64,000 nucleotides of DNA, from NCBI GenBank assembly GCA_900542495.1, contig UQNW01000003.1:62001-126000 (forward strand). Reading direction: 5' to 3'. A model generated the notes under the pieces. It was given only the letters and a program-made list of their open reading frames with translations. It made no database searches and was not told where the DNA came from. Made by a program: the position numbers and the translations under genes. This document shows, one piece after another, positions 18,822 through 27,685 of the stretch. How positions within the stretch are numbered: position 1 is the stretch's first letter; each line of letters opens with the position of its first letter. Origin of the DNA: an uncultured Roseburia sp. (GTDB taxonomy: Bacteria; Bacillota; Clostridia; Lachnospirales; Lachnospiraceae).

Positions 18822-21800
18822 CTAACTTACAATTTCGTTAAATATACTTTCCATTATCTCCCGAAACTCCTCATCCACCGAATCTTTAACCACTGACATT
18901 GCCGCATCAAAATTCGCTCTGGCCTGTTCCATGCCCTTTGCAATAGGAAATCTATCGGCATACCTGTTTAATATTTCTGCACTCTCATATAACATTTCCG
19001 CCATCTTCTGATCCGTATAGCCTTTTTCTATCCAATCTGCCAAACGCTCTTTTAATTTTTCCAGCTGATCTGCTTTTCCATAAGCTTTTGACAGCTTTTC
19101 CAGAACCAGTGCATTACTATCTTTCTGCAAATAATCCTCCAGCACTTCTATTCGTATGGTCGGTGGTAACGTACTGAAAAGGTATAATTCCGTATTGGTT
19201 CTCTCACTATTTCTGTTAATCCCATTTTTTCGAAAATACTGTTTCAGCCCTTCTACACCCAGCAACTCGCCCGCTTCCCGCTTCTTTGCGATTTTTTTCT
19301 TTGCCTCTTTTTTCAGCAAATACAAGCATATTGCTTTTTCCGGACTGTCTAACATTTTCTTAGGGAACACATTTGCCTTAGTCATATTGAATTCCCGGAT
19401 TACAGCAAATTTCTCGTCATTTCCATCTCTGTATTCTCCCCAGACTGCTTTCACGTTCTCTTTTAGCTGCTTCATTTTACAGGTGATCGCATATTGAAAA
19501 GAAACTTTTGCTTCATCGTACCCCTGTTCGATCAGAAACTGACTGATACATTTTTTCGCTTCCTCTGTTCCATAGTATGCATGCACTGTAATATCACACT
19601 GATTCTTTTTCATTACATCTGCAAGATCCATCCGGCATTCTGTTCCATTTTTGTCGTATCTGTAAGACTGAATACGGGTTTTAGCGTTATCTACTGCATC
19701 CGGATCTGTGCCATCCAGATCCAGATATGCACTCAGCATCACCGTCGTTGCAGATCCTCTTTCAAAATTATCACTCAGAAATACAATATGTTTAATTTCT
19801 TTTTCTCCCAGCATGTACTTTTGTTGTCCTTCATCATATGTGATATGCGGTTCATACAATTCAAACTGATCTCTTCCTGCCTTTTTCTTCAGATATTTTA
19901 AAAATATACTTCCGAGTGTACTGTCTGCACTAAAGGAATCTTTTGGAACATACAATGTCTCTGCATACTTCATCTGAAAATACTCATCATTTTTAATGTC
20001 ATGGAAATCAAGAAGCTGATGTTTCTTAAATATTTTCAAATAATCTTTGACATTGCCTGTATGAATTCCACTATATATCATGTTATGTATCAGCCGATAA
20101 CATATCTGTTCCTCAAAACAGCTCTCCGGAAATACGTTTTCTGTAATACTTTCGGAAAGTCCGTCTTTATGAAGCATTATTCCATCTTTTATTCTATCAT
20201 AGCTTCCTTCATCTACTTCTTTTACCGTATCATAATGCAGACAATTCTCCATTACCATCTGCAGCCCATAGATTGCTTTTAAAATCTTCTGATCTTCCAG
20301 ATATACATTTCCATCCTCATCAACGATCACGTAACATGACTGTCCTGTTTTCAATTCTTCCAATCCCGTATGCCGAACCGCTATTTCCGTTTCATTTACC
20401 GTACGGACAGGGTTTTCTTCCAGTAATATGATTCCCTTTGTTTTTGAATTTATTGCTGCCTCCTGTACAATCACCTTTTTCCCTTGTATGTCATCATTCA
20501 ATAAATATAATAACTTGGATAATTCCAGATAAAATGGCAGATATTTCTGGGCACAGACAGTGTGCTTCTCTATTGACACTTCATCCTTATTTCCATCGTT
20601 TTTCCTTCTGACACAGTACCGCAGTTCCATATACATGCTATTCAATAATTCCCGCATAGCAGATGCTCTATCGTGAACAGACAAAATCCAGTTCTGTAAC
20701 AATTGATTCTGATAAAAGTCTTCTTCGCTATATTCAAGACCGAATACTTCATCTTTTGTCTTATCGTCTATCTTAAGCAGTTGGACTATCGTTCCCACTG
20801 TAAGTCTGTTTAATATCCAGCTTGCACTTCTTTTGACCGAAAGATTTACATATCTTTCCAACAGAATATCAGATGTATCGACCGGAACTTCCCGCATGAC
20901 ATCTATCGCAAACCTGTCTTTGTTTGCGAAAGGATTCACCGGTAAAAATTCTCCTTCCTGTTCCAGCAGATGATATTTTCCAAAAATATTTTTATATCCG
21001 GAATAAAAAAGCTTTAACAACTCCATTCTTTTCTCCGGCTGCTTTTTCATCACATCTTCAAAGGAAGCCCGTGCTGCACCTTCCGGTATATCAAGCTCCA
21101 CATAATACCCTATCCGCCGCTCTTTATTCTTAAAGGAATTTTCATACTGTATATTCTCTGCACCTTTAAAATATTCAGGATCATTATGCCGGATCAATAT
21201 CTTCCTTCTACTGGAATCTATAAAAATTATCACTCCATTTTTCCGATAGTTATGCAAATCCTGCGTATCAAGCAGTTCACTCTGATTCTGCATATATTCA
21301 ATAAATTTCAAATTACAGGCATTGACAATATTGGTCAGTATCTGCCTCTTCTGCTCCTCTTCATCAAAGAAATGCACTGCCAGATAAAGCACCTTGATAT
21401 GTCCGGAATCAATATTACTCATCTCTTCTACAAACTGATCATCTTTGATAACCGAAACAAGCATATTTTCAATCGGAAAATATAGCTGTCCTTCAACTCT
21501 CAGATCAAAAATAAACTGTATTGTACCCAGATCCGTCCTTAAAGCCCACACCTTCTGAATGGCCTCATCCGTATTACTGAAGTCATTATCTCCTGTCAGA
21601 CAATTGTGTCCTCTAAGGTACGCCAGAAACATGATAACTGAAAACGCTGCTTCACTCGCCTCTCGTTCCTTCGGTTCGCTGCAAATACCCTGTATATTAT
21701 CGAATAACTGCCTGATATCCATCATGATTTCTTCTGGTATCTCGATCTCCTGACTGGCATATAGCAGCTGAATCTGTTTTAATATTTCATAATACAGATC

Positions 21801-21947
21801 TGCTATTTCTAATCTCTTCTCTGACAGCAATGCTATATCCAGCTCTTTCAAATACTGAATCGCATCTTTTATGTCCTTTTCCCTACATGTGCCCAGACGA
21901 AGACTCGCTGTTACACTCTTTATATTCTTCCCCATGTCTTTCCTCAT
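18822..21947 (-). CDS. Large uncharacterised protein coupled to the AEP-RT gene
   Basis: 1041 residues that I do not recognise. ATG 21947 overlaps the upstream TGA as ATGA; a second ATG at 21935 has AGGAAAG just before it and may be the true start. The protein is soluble and acidic, with no signal or membrane segment. Residues ~1-110 are helical. Residues ~690-830 look like an alpha/beta domain (HIVFLSDNFERGS, then DLDGTDPDAVDN, then CDITVHAYYGTEEAKK). Residues ~870-1041 are helical and repeat-like, possibly TPR-type. No nuclease, protease, TIR or NTPase signature is evident. Its strict coupling to the AEP-RT gene implies a shared process, as partner or effector, which is inference. Confidence 0.75.
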   Translation of the reverse strand: MRKDMGKNIKSVTASLRLGTCREKDIKDAIQYLKELDIALLSEKRLEIADLYYEILKQIQLLYASQEIEIPEEIMMDIRQLFDNIQGICSEPKEREASEAAFSVIMFLAYLRGHNCLTGDNDFSNTDEAIQKVWALRTDLGTIQFIFDLRVEGQLYFPIENMLVSVIKDDQFVEEMSNIDSGHIKVLYLAVHFFDEEEQKRQILTNIVNACNLKFIEYMQNQSELLDTQDLHNYRKNGVIIFIDSSRRKILIRHNDPEYFKGAENIQYENSFKNKERRIGYYVELDIPEGAARASFEDVMKKQPEKRMELLKLFYSGYKNIFGKYHLLEQEGEFLPVNPFANKDRFAIDVMREVPVDTSDILLERYVNLSVKRSASWILNRLTVGTIVQLLKIDDKTKDEVFGLEYSEEDFYQNQLLQNWILSVHDRASAMRELLNSMYMELRYCVRRKNDGNKDEVSIEKHTVCAQKYLPFYLELSKLLYLLNDDIQGKKVIVQEAAINSKTKGIILLEENPVRTVNETEIAVRHTGLEELKTGQSCYVIVDEDGNVYLEDQKILKAIYGLQMVMENCLHYDTVKEVDEGSYDRIKDGIMLHKDGLSESITENVFPESCFEEQICYRLIHNMIYSGIHTGNVKDYLKIFKKHQLLDFHDIKNDEYFQMKYAETLYVPKDSFSADSTLGSIFLKYLKKKAGRDQFELYEPHITYDEGQQKYMLGEKEIKHIVFLSDNFERGSATTVMLSAYLDLDGTDPDAVDNAKTRIQSYRYDKNGTECRMDLADVMKKNQCDITVHAYYGTEEAKKCISQFLIEQGYDEAKVSFQYAITCKMKQLKENVKAVWGEYRDGNDEKFAVIREFNMTKANVFPKKMLDSPEKAICLYLLKKEAKKKIAKKREAGELLGVEGLKQYFRKNGINRNSERTNTELYLFSTLPPTIRIEVLEDYLQKDSNALVLEKLSKAYGKADQLEKLKERLADWIEKGYTDQKMAEMLYESAEILNRYADRFPIAKGMEQARANFDAAMSVVKDSVDEEFREIMESIFNEIVS

Positions 21948-24457
21948 CTACCATACTTCATCATAATAGCTTCTACAACAATACGGTCTTCTTCTGACAA
22001 TGCTCCAAACTCAAAATCCTCATTCAGATAATACACAAGCAGAACTTCTACCACCCTGTCCGATAATCTTCCTTCATCGATCAGATAATACATGGTAGCT
22101 ATCAGATTGCTGAAATTCACCGTGTCAACCGGTATATTCTGAAACCACTGATTTTGCAGTGCTTGCCATACCAGTTCTTCTCTCTCTAGAACAAATTCAT
22201 AGAACTTCCGAAAGCCACGTCCCCTTCCAATCCCGCTCTCCATAATCTGTCCACCAAATCTGTAAAAACACCTGTATTGTGCTTCCTCAAAGCTGTGACA
22301 GCTATATATATAACTCAGAGTATCTATCTGAAATGTGTCAGTTTCCAGAAAATGATTTATCCTGTCATTGCATTCGTACTCCAATAATAAACCACTGTAC
22401 TCGTTCTGAACCAGTTCATAATTAAATTGATTCCTGTGAAGCAGGCTATTGCGATAGTCCTGATCAATATCTGCGATTTTCTGTGGGAAACGTGTCTTAT
22501 TCCGGTTCAATGGCAGACTTGCCCTTGCAAATCCCGCAATCAATGCCTGATACAGTTTGTAAGCTGTCTCCTCATCCCTTGAAAAGACCACAATATCATC
22601 TACATATCGCAAAATACGGTATTCACCCTTTTCCATATCTGTGCACACCTTTTCTACGATATTATCCAGATACAATTCTGCCAGTACTCTCGCATATGCC
22701 GGTCCCTGTGGGACACCTACCCTGCTTCCGCCTTGTATTTCCTTCATCAGTTCATCGTTATAATAAGCCAGATATTCAAAATATCTTTTTGCCTTTTCAT
22801 TCAATTTTCCTTCCAGCTGCCGGTATACATTCAACAGATCCACATGATCATAACACTGTTTCAGATCAATATAGCTTACATAATTCTGATCCATAAAAGG
22901 GATTTCCAGATAACACTTTATCTCTCTGATGTATCTGCTCCAAGACGAAAACCAGCTATGAAACAAATAATTATCTGACATATATGAGATCTGATAACTG
23001 TAAGATTTCCAGCCGTGTTTCCATTCTCTGCACATATCCAGCATAACAGCAGTTGTAATAATACGGTCACTTTTGCCAAGCGATACTAATACTCTCGTCT
23101 TATCCTCTTCCTTTCGAAGATAAGTTTTATATCCCATTGGCTTCCACTCATCAAATGGCATCTCCCATGCACGAAGTTTTTGCAGAAAATTATTGTACTG
23201 ATATAATTCATAATTACTTACACGCATCAGTCCATTCATGATCTCTACCGGTATTACTTCATCATTGTCAACCACATACCTTTTCTCTTTTCGGATTATC
23301 TTCTTCAGATCAGAATAGCTGTCTCTCCAATCTCCGATATGACTTTTCTCTGTCTCTATCCTCTTTGGTTTTTCCATTCCTGCACGCCTGAGCAGATACT
23401 CATACCCTGTTTCTTCCTGTTCTAAGGTATCTTCCATCTCCAGATTATAAATCTGATATAAATAATCAAACGTTGCCGGATAATAATCTTTTCTATGCTT
23501 TCGTATATTTTCCCGGGTAGTCGATTCATCATAGCCCGGATATCTGTTCAGAATTGTGAGCAATATTTTCCCATCTGAATCGAGGCGTCCAAGCGTTCCC
23601 AACAGTACAAACCAGTCCTGCTCCTGCTGCTGTCCTCTCCTCATCCGTTCAAAAATCCTTCTGAAAACCAATATCTCAGAAAGATAAGAAATCACCTGTT
23701 CCGGTGACATGCAAAACCCTTCTGACACCTCATATTGAACATACAGCTTCTGATTCTGCCTGGGTTCGTCCATATGCAGCTTGTGGCATAACTCTTCGGC
23801 ATTCTCCAATCTTACCTTCTGCATAATCAGATACTGATCACAATAAAACTCTTCAGATTCTATATCATATCTGGTTTCAAATCCGCCTTCAAACAGATAC
23901 GATCTGCTTCCATTCTGATGCCATGATAATGGGAATTTGACCTGTTTGCCAACTATATTTGTAGAACTTGCTCTTGCAGCCGGGAATCGGTCTAATCCCC
24001 ACTTTTCATTGTCCACTCCATCTTTTAATTCCGGAATCTGGTTCAAAATTGTATTTACAATATCATATCCTAATTCTTTTGTGATCATCTCTTCGAATAG
24101 AATCCAGATGTGTATGCCTCGTCTGCCGGAAAATTCCTGTAAATAATGAATATCATTTTTCGTCAGGAAATCTATCAATGGAGTTATACATGTACTGTAT
24201 AACTCCTGAATATCCGGATTTTCTTTCTCGTTACAGTCAAAATCAAAACAGATCCAACGTATCCGGTTCGTTCTGTATTTCTGCTGATAGCAGCCCAATG
24301 ATCCTTTTTGTGATAACATATTTTGTAGCAGAAATGGTGTGACCGGAATATATTCTGTATAATAATTTCCATCTCTACCCTGCACAGCAACTGCTGTTGT
24401 ATTCACAACAAAGAGTTCGTACTCTTTCTGTGCTAACTGTTCTATTATTTTATTCAA
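21944..24457 (-). CDS. Archaeo-eukaryotic primase (AEP)-reverse transcriptase fusion
   Basis: 837 residues. Residues ~10-220 form an AEP primase-polymerase domain: DFDC (D72, D74) is motif I, SGRRGIHIW (H116) motif II, and KQVKFPLSW the last block; it resembles the AEP of TOTE conflict systems. Residues ~480-720 form a reverse transcriptase: motif A YIDLKQCYDHVD (D531), motif B VGVPQGPAYAR, motif C YVDD (618-621), motif D LPLNRNKTRF. Both active sites look intact. There is no maturase, HNH or X domain of group II intron enzymes. It starts at TTG 24457, with GGGAG nine bases upstream and no better ATG for 46 codons. The gene ends in an ATGA overlap with the 1041-residue gene. It is most likely a defence-associated polymerase. 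Confidence 0.88.
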   Translation of the reverse strand: MNKIIEQLAQKEYELFVVNTTAVAVQGRDGNYYTEYIPVTPFLLQNMLSQKGSLGCYQQKYRTNRIRWICFDFDCNEKENPDIQELYSTCITPLIDFLTKNDIHYLQEFSGRRGIHIWILFEEMITKELGYDIVNTILNQIPELKDGVDNEKWGLDRFPAARASSTNIVGKQVKFPLSWHQNGSRSYLFEGGFETRYDIESEEFYCDQYLIMQKVRLENAEELCHKLHMDEPRQNQKLYVQYEVSEGFCMSPEQVISYLSEILVFRRIFERMRRGQQQEQDWFVLLGTLGRLDSDGKILLTILNRYPGYDESTTRENIRKHRKDYYPATFDYLYQIYNLEMEDTLEQEETGYEYLLRRAGMEKPKRIETEKSHIGDWRDSYSDLKKIIRKEKRYVVDNDEVIPVEIMNGLMRVSNYELYQYNNFLQKLRAWEMPFDEWKPMGYKTYLRKEEDKTRVLVSLGKSDRIITTAVMLDMCREWKHGWKSYSYQISYMSDNYLFHSWFSSWSRYIREIKCYLEIPFMDQNYVSYIDLKQCYDHVDLLNVYRQLEGKLNEKAKRYFEYLAYYNDELMKEIQGGSRVGVPQGPAYARVLAELYLDNIVEKVCTDMEKGEYRILRYVDDIVVFSRDEETAYKLYQALIAGFARASLPLNRNKTRFPQKIADIDQDYRNSLLHRNQFNYELVQNEYSGLLLEYECNDRINHFLETDTFQIDTLSYIYSCHSFEEAQYRCFYRFGGQIMESGIGRGRGFRKFYEFVLEREELVWQALQNQWFQNIPVDTVNFSNLIATMYYLIDEGRLSDRVVEVLLVYYLNEDFEFGALSEEDRIVVEAIMMKYGR

Positions 24458-24561
24458 TCTGTTCTTCTCCCAAGTACTCTGCTGATGATTATTTTATTCT
24501 ATATGTACATCTTCCGATATGTTCTATATTCACACTAATGATGATATATAAAATATTCATA

Positions 24562-24610
24562 TTAAAAATGACCCACTTACAAATCAAGTTGTTTTGATTT
24601 AAATGGGTCA
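24562..24610 (-). terminator. Rho-independent terminator closing the 42737-24637 operon
   Basis: Read on the minus strand, the arms 24610-24592 and 24588-24569 pair as a long stem (TGACCCA closing TGGGTCA, with one or two bulges in the A/T part), followed by TTTTT (24567-24563). It separates the polysaccharide operon from the AEP-RT gene, which therefore needs its own promoter in 24458-24562. I see no strong -35/-10 pair there, only AT-rich sequence with a TAAAAT. Confidence 0.75.
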
Positions 24611-24636
24611 AAATTAAATGTTTAAGCAATATTATT

Positions 24637-26514
24637 CTACTTGATATTATCTAAATCTAAAGTTTTCATCTCAACAACTTGTTCACCTTTAACTCTCTTT
24701 TGAATAATCGAATATATTCCCTCTCCCCATAGTATAATCATAAATATAAATGTCGCCATACTTTCAATTATAACTGACATGGTCAATGGATAATAATCAT
24801 TTTTAAAACTATCTAATAATGGATTTTCTGTATTTACAATTGGAATCAGCATTAATACAAATAATATAAAATATATAATATCTATTCTACAGTTTGTTTC
24901 TTTATTATCTAAAAAATAAATTAACGGAATGCATATAAATGTCATCGCATATAAAAATGAGAAATCCGGTATCAAAATCATCATCAAAGTTGGCACCATA
25001 TAGAGTTTCCATTTCTGTTTAAATTCGCCAAACAGAATTAAACACGTTCCTCCAAACAAGCAAACCACTTTCATAATAATAGTTACTACGTCAAATGCAC
25101 TTTTATCATTGCATACAATTATTCCCAAATAATTAAAAATATTTGAAATATTGAGTTTTAATCCTTCGCCTGTATTATTCATATCTGCTGTACAATTTAA
25201 AATATTTGCAATCATTAACCCAACATTCTTTATACCTCCAAAAAACATAAATGGTGCAAGAAATATTATAATTCCATACATACAACAAATCAATGCATCT
25301 TTCCATCTTTTGTCTCTAATTAAAATCAATCCAAATAATGCCGGATATATTTTGATTGATGCTGAAACAGCTAATGAGATAAATGCAATATGCTTAACAA
25401 TTTCTTTTTCCGAATTATAACCATATATATATATCATTAAGAAAAACAAACTTACAAAAATCATGTTTGCACGCTCTAGCTGATAAAGAAACGGCATTGA
25501 ACAAATTAATGTTACTCCGAATAATATTTTTTCTTCGATAATTCCTTTTTTCAATTTTAAAATCGCATACAAAAATCCTAACGTTGTCAAAGAAATATAC
25601 ATTGCTATTAATACTCTTCCAATTTGTGAATCCCTGATAGCAACGCTGCCAGCAACAAATGTATCTGACGGAACAAACAAATAAAAGAAATAATAAATCA
25701 AGTTGGCAATCGGCGGATATATCACCTTAGATTCATACGGATGTCTTTCATACATCATAGAGTTGAAGAAATCCATAAATGTATCTCCTGCATCATTATG
25801 CAAAGTATTTAAGATTGCATATCCTCGAGTTTTTATTCCCATATATATATAATACGCAATCCCTATCCACATAATTGCATACCATACTCTTTTCTTATAT
25901 TTATTAAAAATGGTTAAAGGTGCACTTTGTATCATTTTTGCATCTTGCATTAGTTTTATTGTATGCTGTAACCCAAATAGTATTATGGAAACTATTCCCA
26001 TCGTAATAATTAACTTTAGAGTTCCGACTTTTTGTATATAATCCATACTCTCATTTCCAACCGTGATTTTACCTATAGTTAACTTATCACCATTTTTATT
26101 GCCAATATCTAGTCTAACTCCATTATACTGATTATCCGGTATATATATTCTGTTTTTTTTATTAGTATGTATTGTATATTTTGTACTGTTCGTCTCACTA
26201 TATTCACTATTGATTTTATAATAAACTTGTACCGGAACAGGACTTTCTACTTTCTCAGTCGAATCAATCTCAACATAATTAATTTTCACTCCATTCAATG
26301 GAATATCAATCCACGAATCCTCTGTTGTACAAATCAACTTATTTTCATTAGTTTCATAGCCATTAATAACTATATTAGTCGGCATGGATTCCATATCGAA
26401 CGATATTACTTCATCTGACTTCATATAAAAATAATAGCTATAATGAAAACTACATATTATCGTAATTATTAATGCTATTAAAAGTGTTGCACTTATTTTA
26501 ATCCACTTCTTCAT
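24637..26514 (-). CDS. GT87-like membrane glycosyltransferase with extracytoplasmic N-terminal insert
   Basis: 625 residues. One transmembrane helix (9-28) is followed by a hydrophilic beta-rich segment (~30-165) that would lie outside the cell. Then about ten helices follow, with short acidic loops (NDAGDTFMDF, YERHPYESKVIYPP) typical of GT-C enzymes of the GT87/DUF2029 type. Such enzymes use polyprenyl-phosphate sugars outside the membrane. Being the last gene of the operon, two genes after a GtrB-like synthase (27686), it may be the acceptor-side partner of that enzyme. AAGGTG precedes ATG. The family call rests on topology and loop motifs. Confidence 0.65.
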   Translation of the reverse strand: MKKWIKISATLLIALIITIICSFHYSYYFYMKSDEVISFDMESMPTNIVINGYETNENKLICTTEDSWIDIPLNGVKINYVEIDSTEKVESPVPVQVYYKINSEYSETNSTKYTIHTNKKNRIYIPDNQYNGVRLDIGNKNGDKLTIGKITVGNESMDYIQKVGTLKLIITMGIVSIILFGLQHTIKLMQDAKMIQSAPLTIFNKYKKRVWYAIMWIGIAYYIYMGIKTRGYAILNTLHNDAGDTFMDFFNSMMYERHPYESKVIYPPIANLIYYFFYLFVPSDTFVAGSVAIRDSQIGRVLIAMYISLTTLGFLYAILKLKKGIIEEKILFGVTLICSMPFLYQLERANMIFVSLFFLMIYIYGYNSEKEIVKHIAFISLAVSASIKIYPALFGLILIRDKRWKDALICCMYGIIIFLAPFMFFGGIKNVGLMIANILNCTADMNNTGEGLKLNISNIFNYLGIIVCNDKSAFDVVTIIMKVVCLFGGTCLILFGEFKQKWKLYMVPTLMMILIPDFSFLYAMTFICIPLIYFLDNKETNCRIDIIYFILFVLMLIPIVNTENPLLDSFKNDYYPLTMSVIIESMATFIFMIILWGEGIYSIIQKRVKGEQVVEMKTLDLDNIK

Positions 26515-26546
26515 TTTTTCACCTTTTCATCATTTTTAAGACCTAC

Positions 26547-27644
26547 TTAAAGACATTTATTCATCTGATATTTTATTTCATACCACTTTTTATATTTCCC
26601 AACTATATTTTTCAAGAAGTCTCCACATATCATAACACCCAAAGCTGTAACAAACGACATAATAATCCCTAATAATTTTGGTCTTAAACTCTCACTATAT
26701 CCTAATTTATATAATATATTCTGAATATTCTGAACCCAATAAAAATGACTCAAAAATAATGACACACTATATTTCCCTAAAAATATACTAAATTTATTGT
26801 CAAAAACTGATTGTAAGACACTTTTTCCGCTCAATGTTATGGATAATGCTATAGCCATTGCAAATACTTCGACCTCGTCGAATCTACTTATAGATTCATT
26901 CCATATATGCATATACCAGAATATATACAGATATAAAATTATTTCTATTATCGTCAAAAGTGTATTTACATATTTACTATTTTTCTTAGATGCCAGTTTA
27001 TTACTCACTTCATTTACTACAAAGCCAAGCGAAATCATACCAATTGCTCTCATGTTTCCAGTACACACAACACCAAATAAGTATTCTGCAGGTACGTTCA
27101 ACGTTCCATATAATTTTATCAACTGTCCCATAAATACAAATGCTAATATTGGAGCAATATAATATGTATATAAATAATATTTATTTCTTGCAATAGGATA
27201 TAATATCCACATAGCAAAAAACATTGATGATAAATACCATACCACTCCTGTTACACTCATTACTGGGAATCCATAACTCTGTAGAAACAAAAAATCATTT
27301 AGTATATTCAATATATTTTCTAAATTAAATCTCCAATCATAGGTAACTCCTAAGATAAAAGTTCCAATAATTGTAGAAACAAAAAAATACGGCATGATTC
27401 CCTTTATTCGTCTCCAACAGTATTGACTGGATTCAATACAAGCCTCTCGCATGCTGTATGTATTTGCACTTTCTTCTTTTTTTCTAATAGACTTCCCCAT
27501 AAAAGCACCACTTAATATGTAAAAAAATTCAACACTTAAGAACCCCCCCCACATTGGAAATCTACCGATCATTGCGTGGTGCAAAACAATACATACTGCA
27601 AAAAGAAATCTTAAACATTCAATATTTCCAACTCTAGATTTCAT
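26547..27644 (-). CDS. Acyltransferase family 3 (OafA-like) membrane O-acyltransferase
   Basis: 365 residues with about ten transmembrane helices. IECLRFLFAVCIVLHHA carries the conserved histidine pair (near residues 21-22), and GGFLSVEFFYILSG matches the second family motif; VVWYLSSMF and LFLSHFYW follow. The family moves acetyl groups to sugar hydroxyls of surface polysaccharides. A G8 run (sense strand) encodes W32-G33-G34 just before the second motif. Loss or gain of one base would truncate the protein within a few dozen codons, so the gene may switch on and off. The sequence as given is in the ON frame. It lies 32 bases before the GT87-like gene. Confidence 0.87.
   Translation of the reverse strand: MKSRVGNIECLRFLFAVCIVLHHAMIGRFPMWGGFLSVEFFYILSGAFMGKSIRKKEESANTYSMREACIESSQYCWRRIKGIMPYFFVSTIIGTFILGVTYDWRFNLENILNILNDFLFLQSYGFPVMSVTGVVWYLSSMFFAMWILYPIARNKYYLYTYYIAPILAFVFMGQLIKLYGTLNVPAEYLFGVVCTGNMRAIGMISLGFVVNEVSNKLASKKNSKYVNTLLTIIEIILYLYIFWYMHIWNESISRFDEVEVFAMAIALSITLSGKSVLQSVFDNKFSIFLGKYSVSLFLSHFYWVQNIQNILYKLGYSESLRPKLLGIIMSFVTALGVMICGDFLKNIVGKYKKWYEIKYQMNKCL
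27543..27550 (-). repeat. G8 homopolymer in the acyltransferase coding region
   Basis: Eight consecutive C on the plus strand, so G8 in the sense strand of the acyltransferase gene, at codons 32-34. It is the longest G/C run I noticed in the window, in an otherwise AT-rich sequence. The position near the 5' end of an O-acyltransferase gene is typical of contingency loci. Confidence 0.8.
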
Positions 27645-27685
27645 TAATTTATCCCTATTTTTCTAAAATAATCTGCTATATAATG

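Noticed and set aside
21944..24457. Group II intron or retron reverse transcriptase
   Set aside because: There is no maturase, D or HNH domain, no intron RNA domain V-like hairpin nearby, no retron msr/msd-like structure, and the protein carries an AEP domain instead.
21944..24457. Diversity-generating retroelement
   Set aside because: No template/variable repeat pair with A-substitutions and no Avd-like small gene was seen; the RT is also far larger than DGR enzymes.
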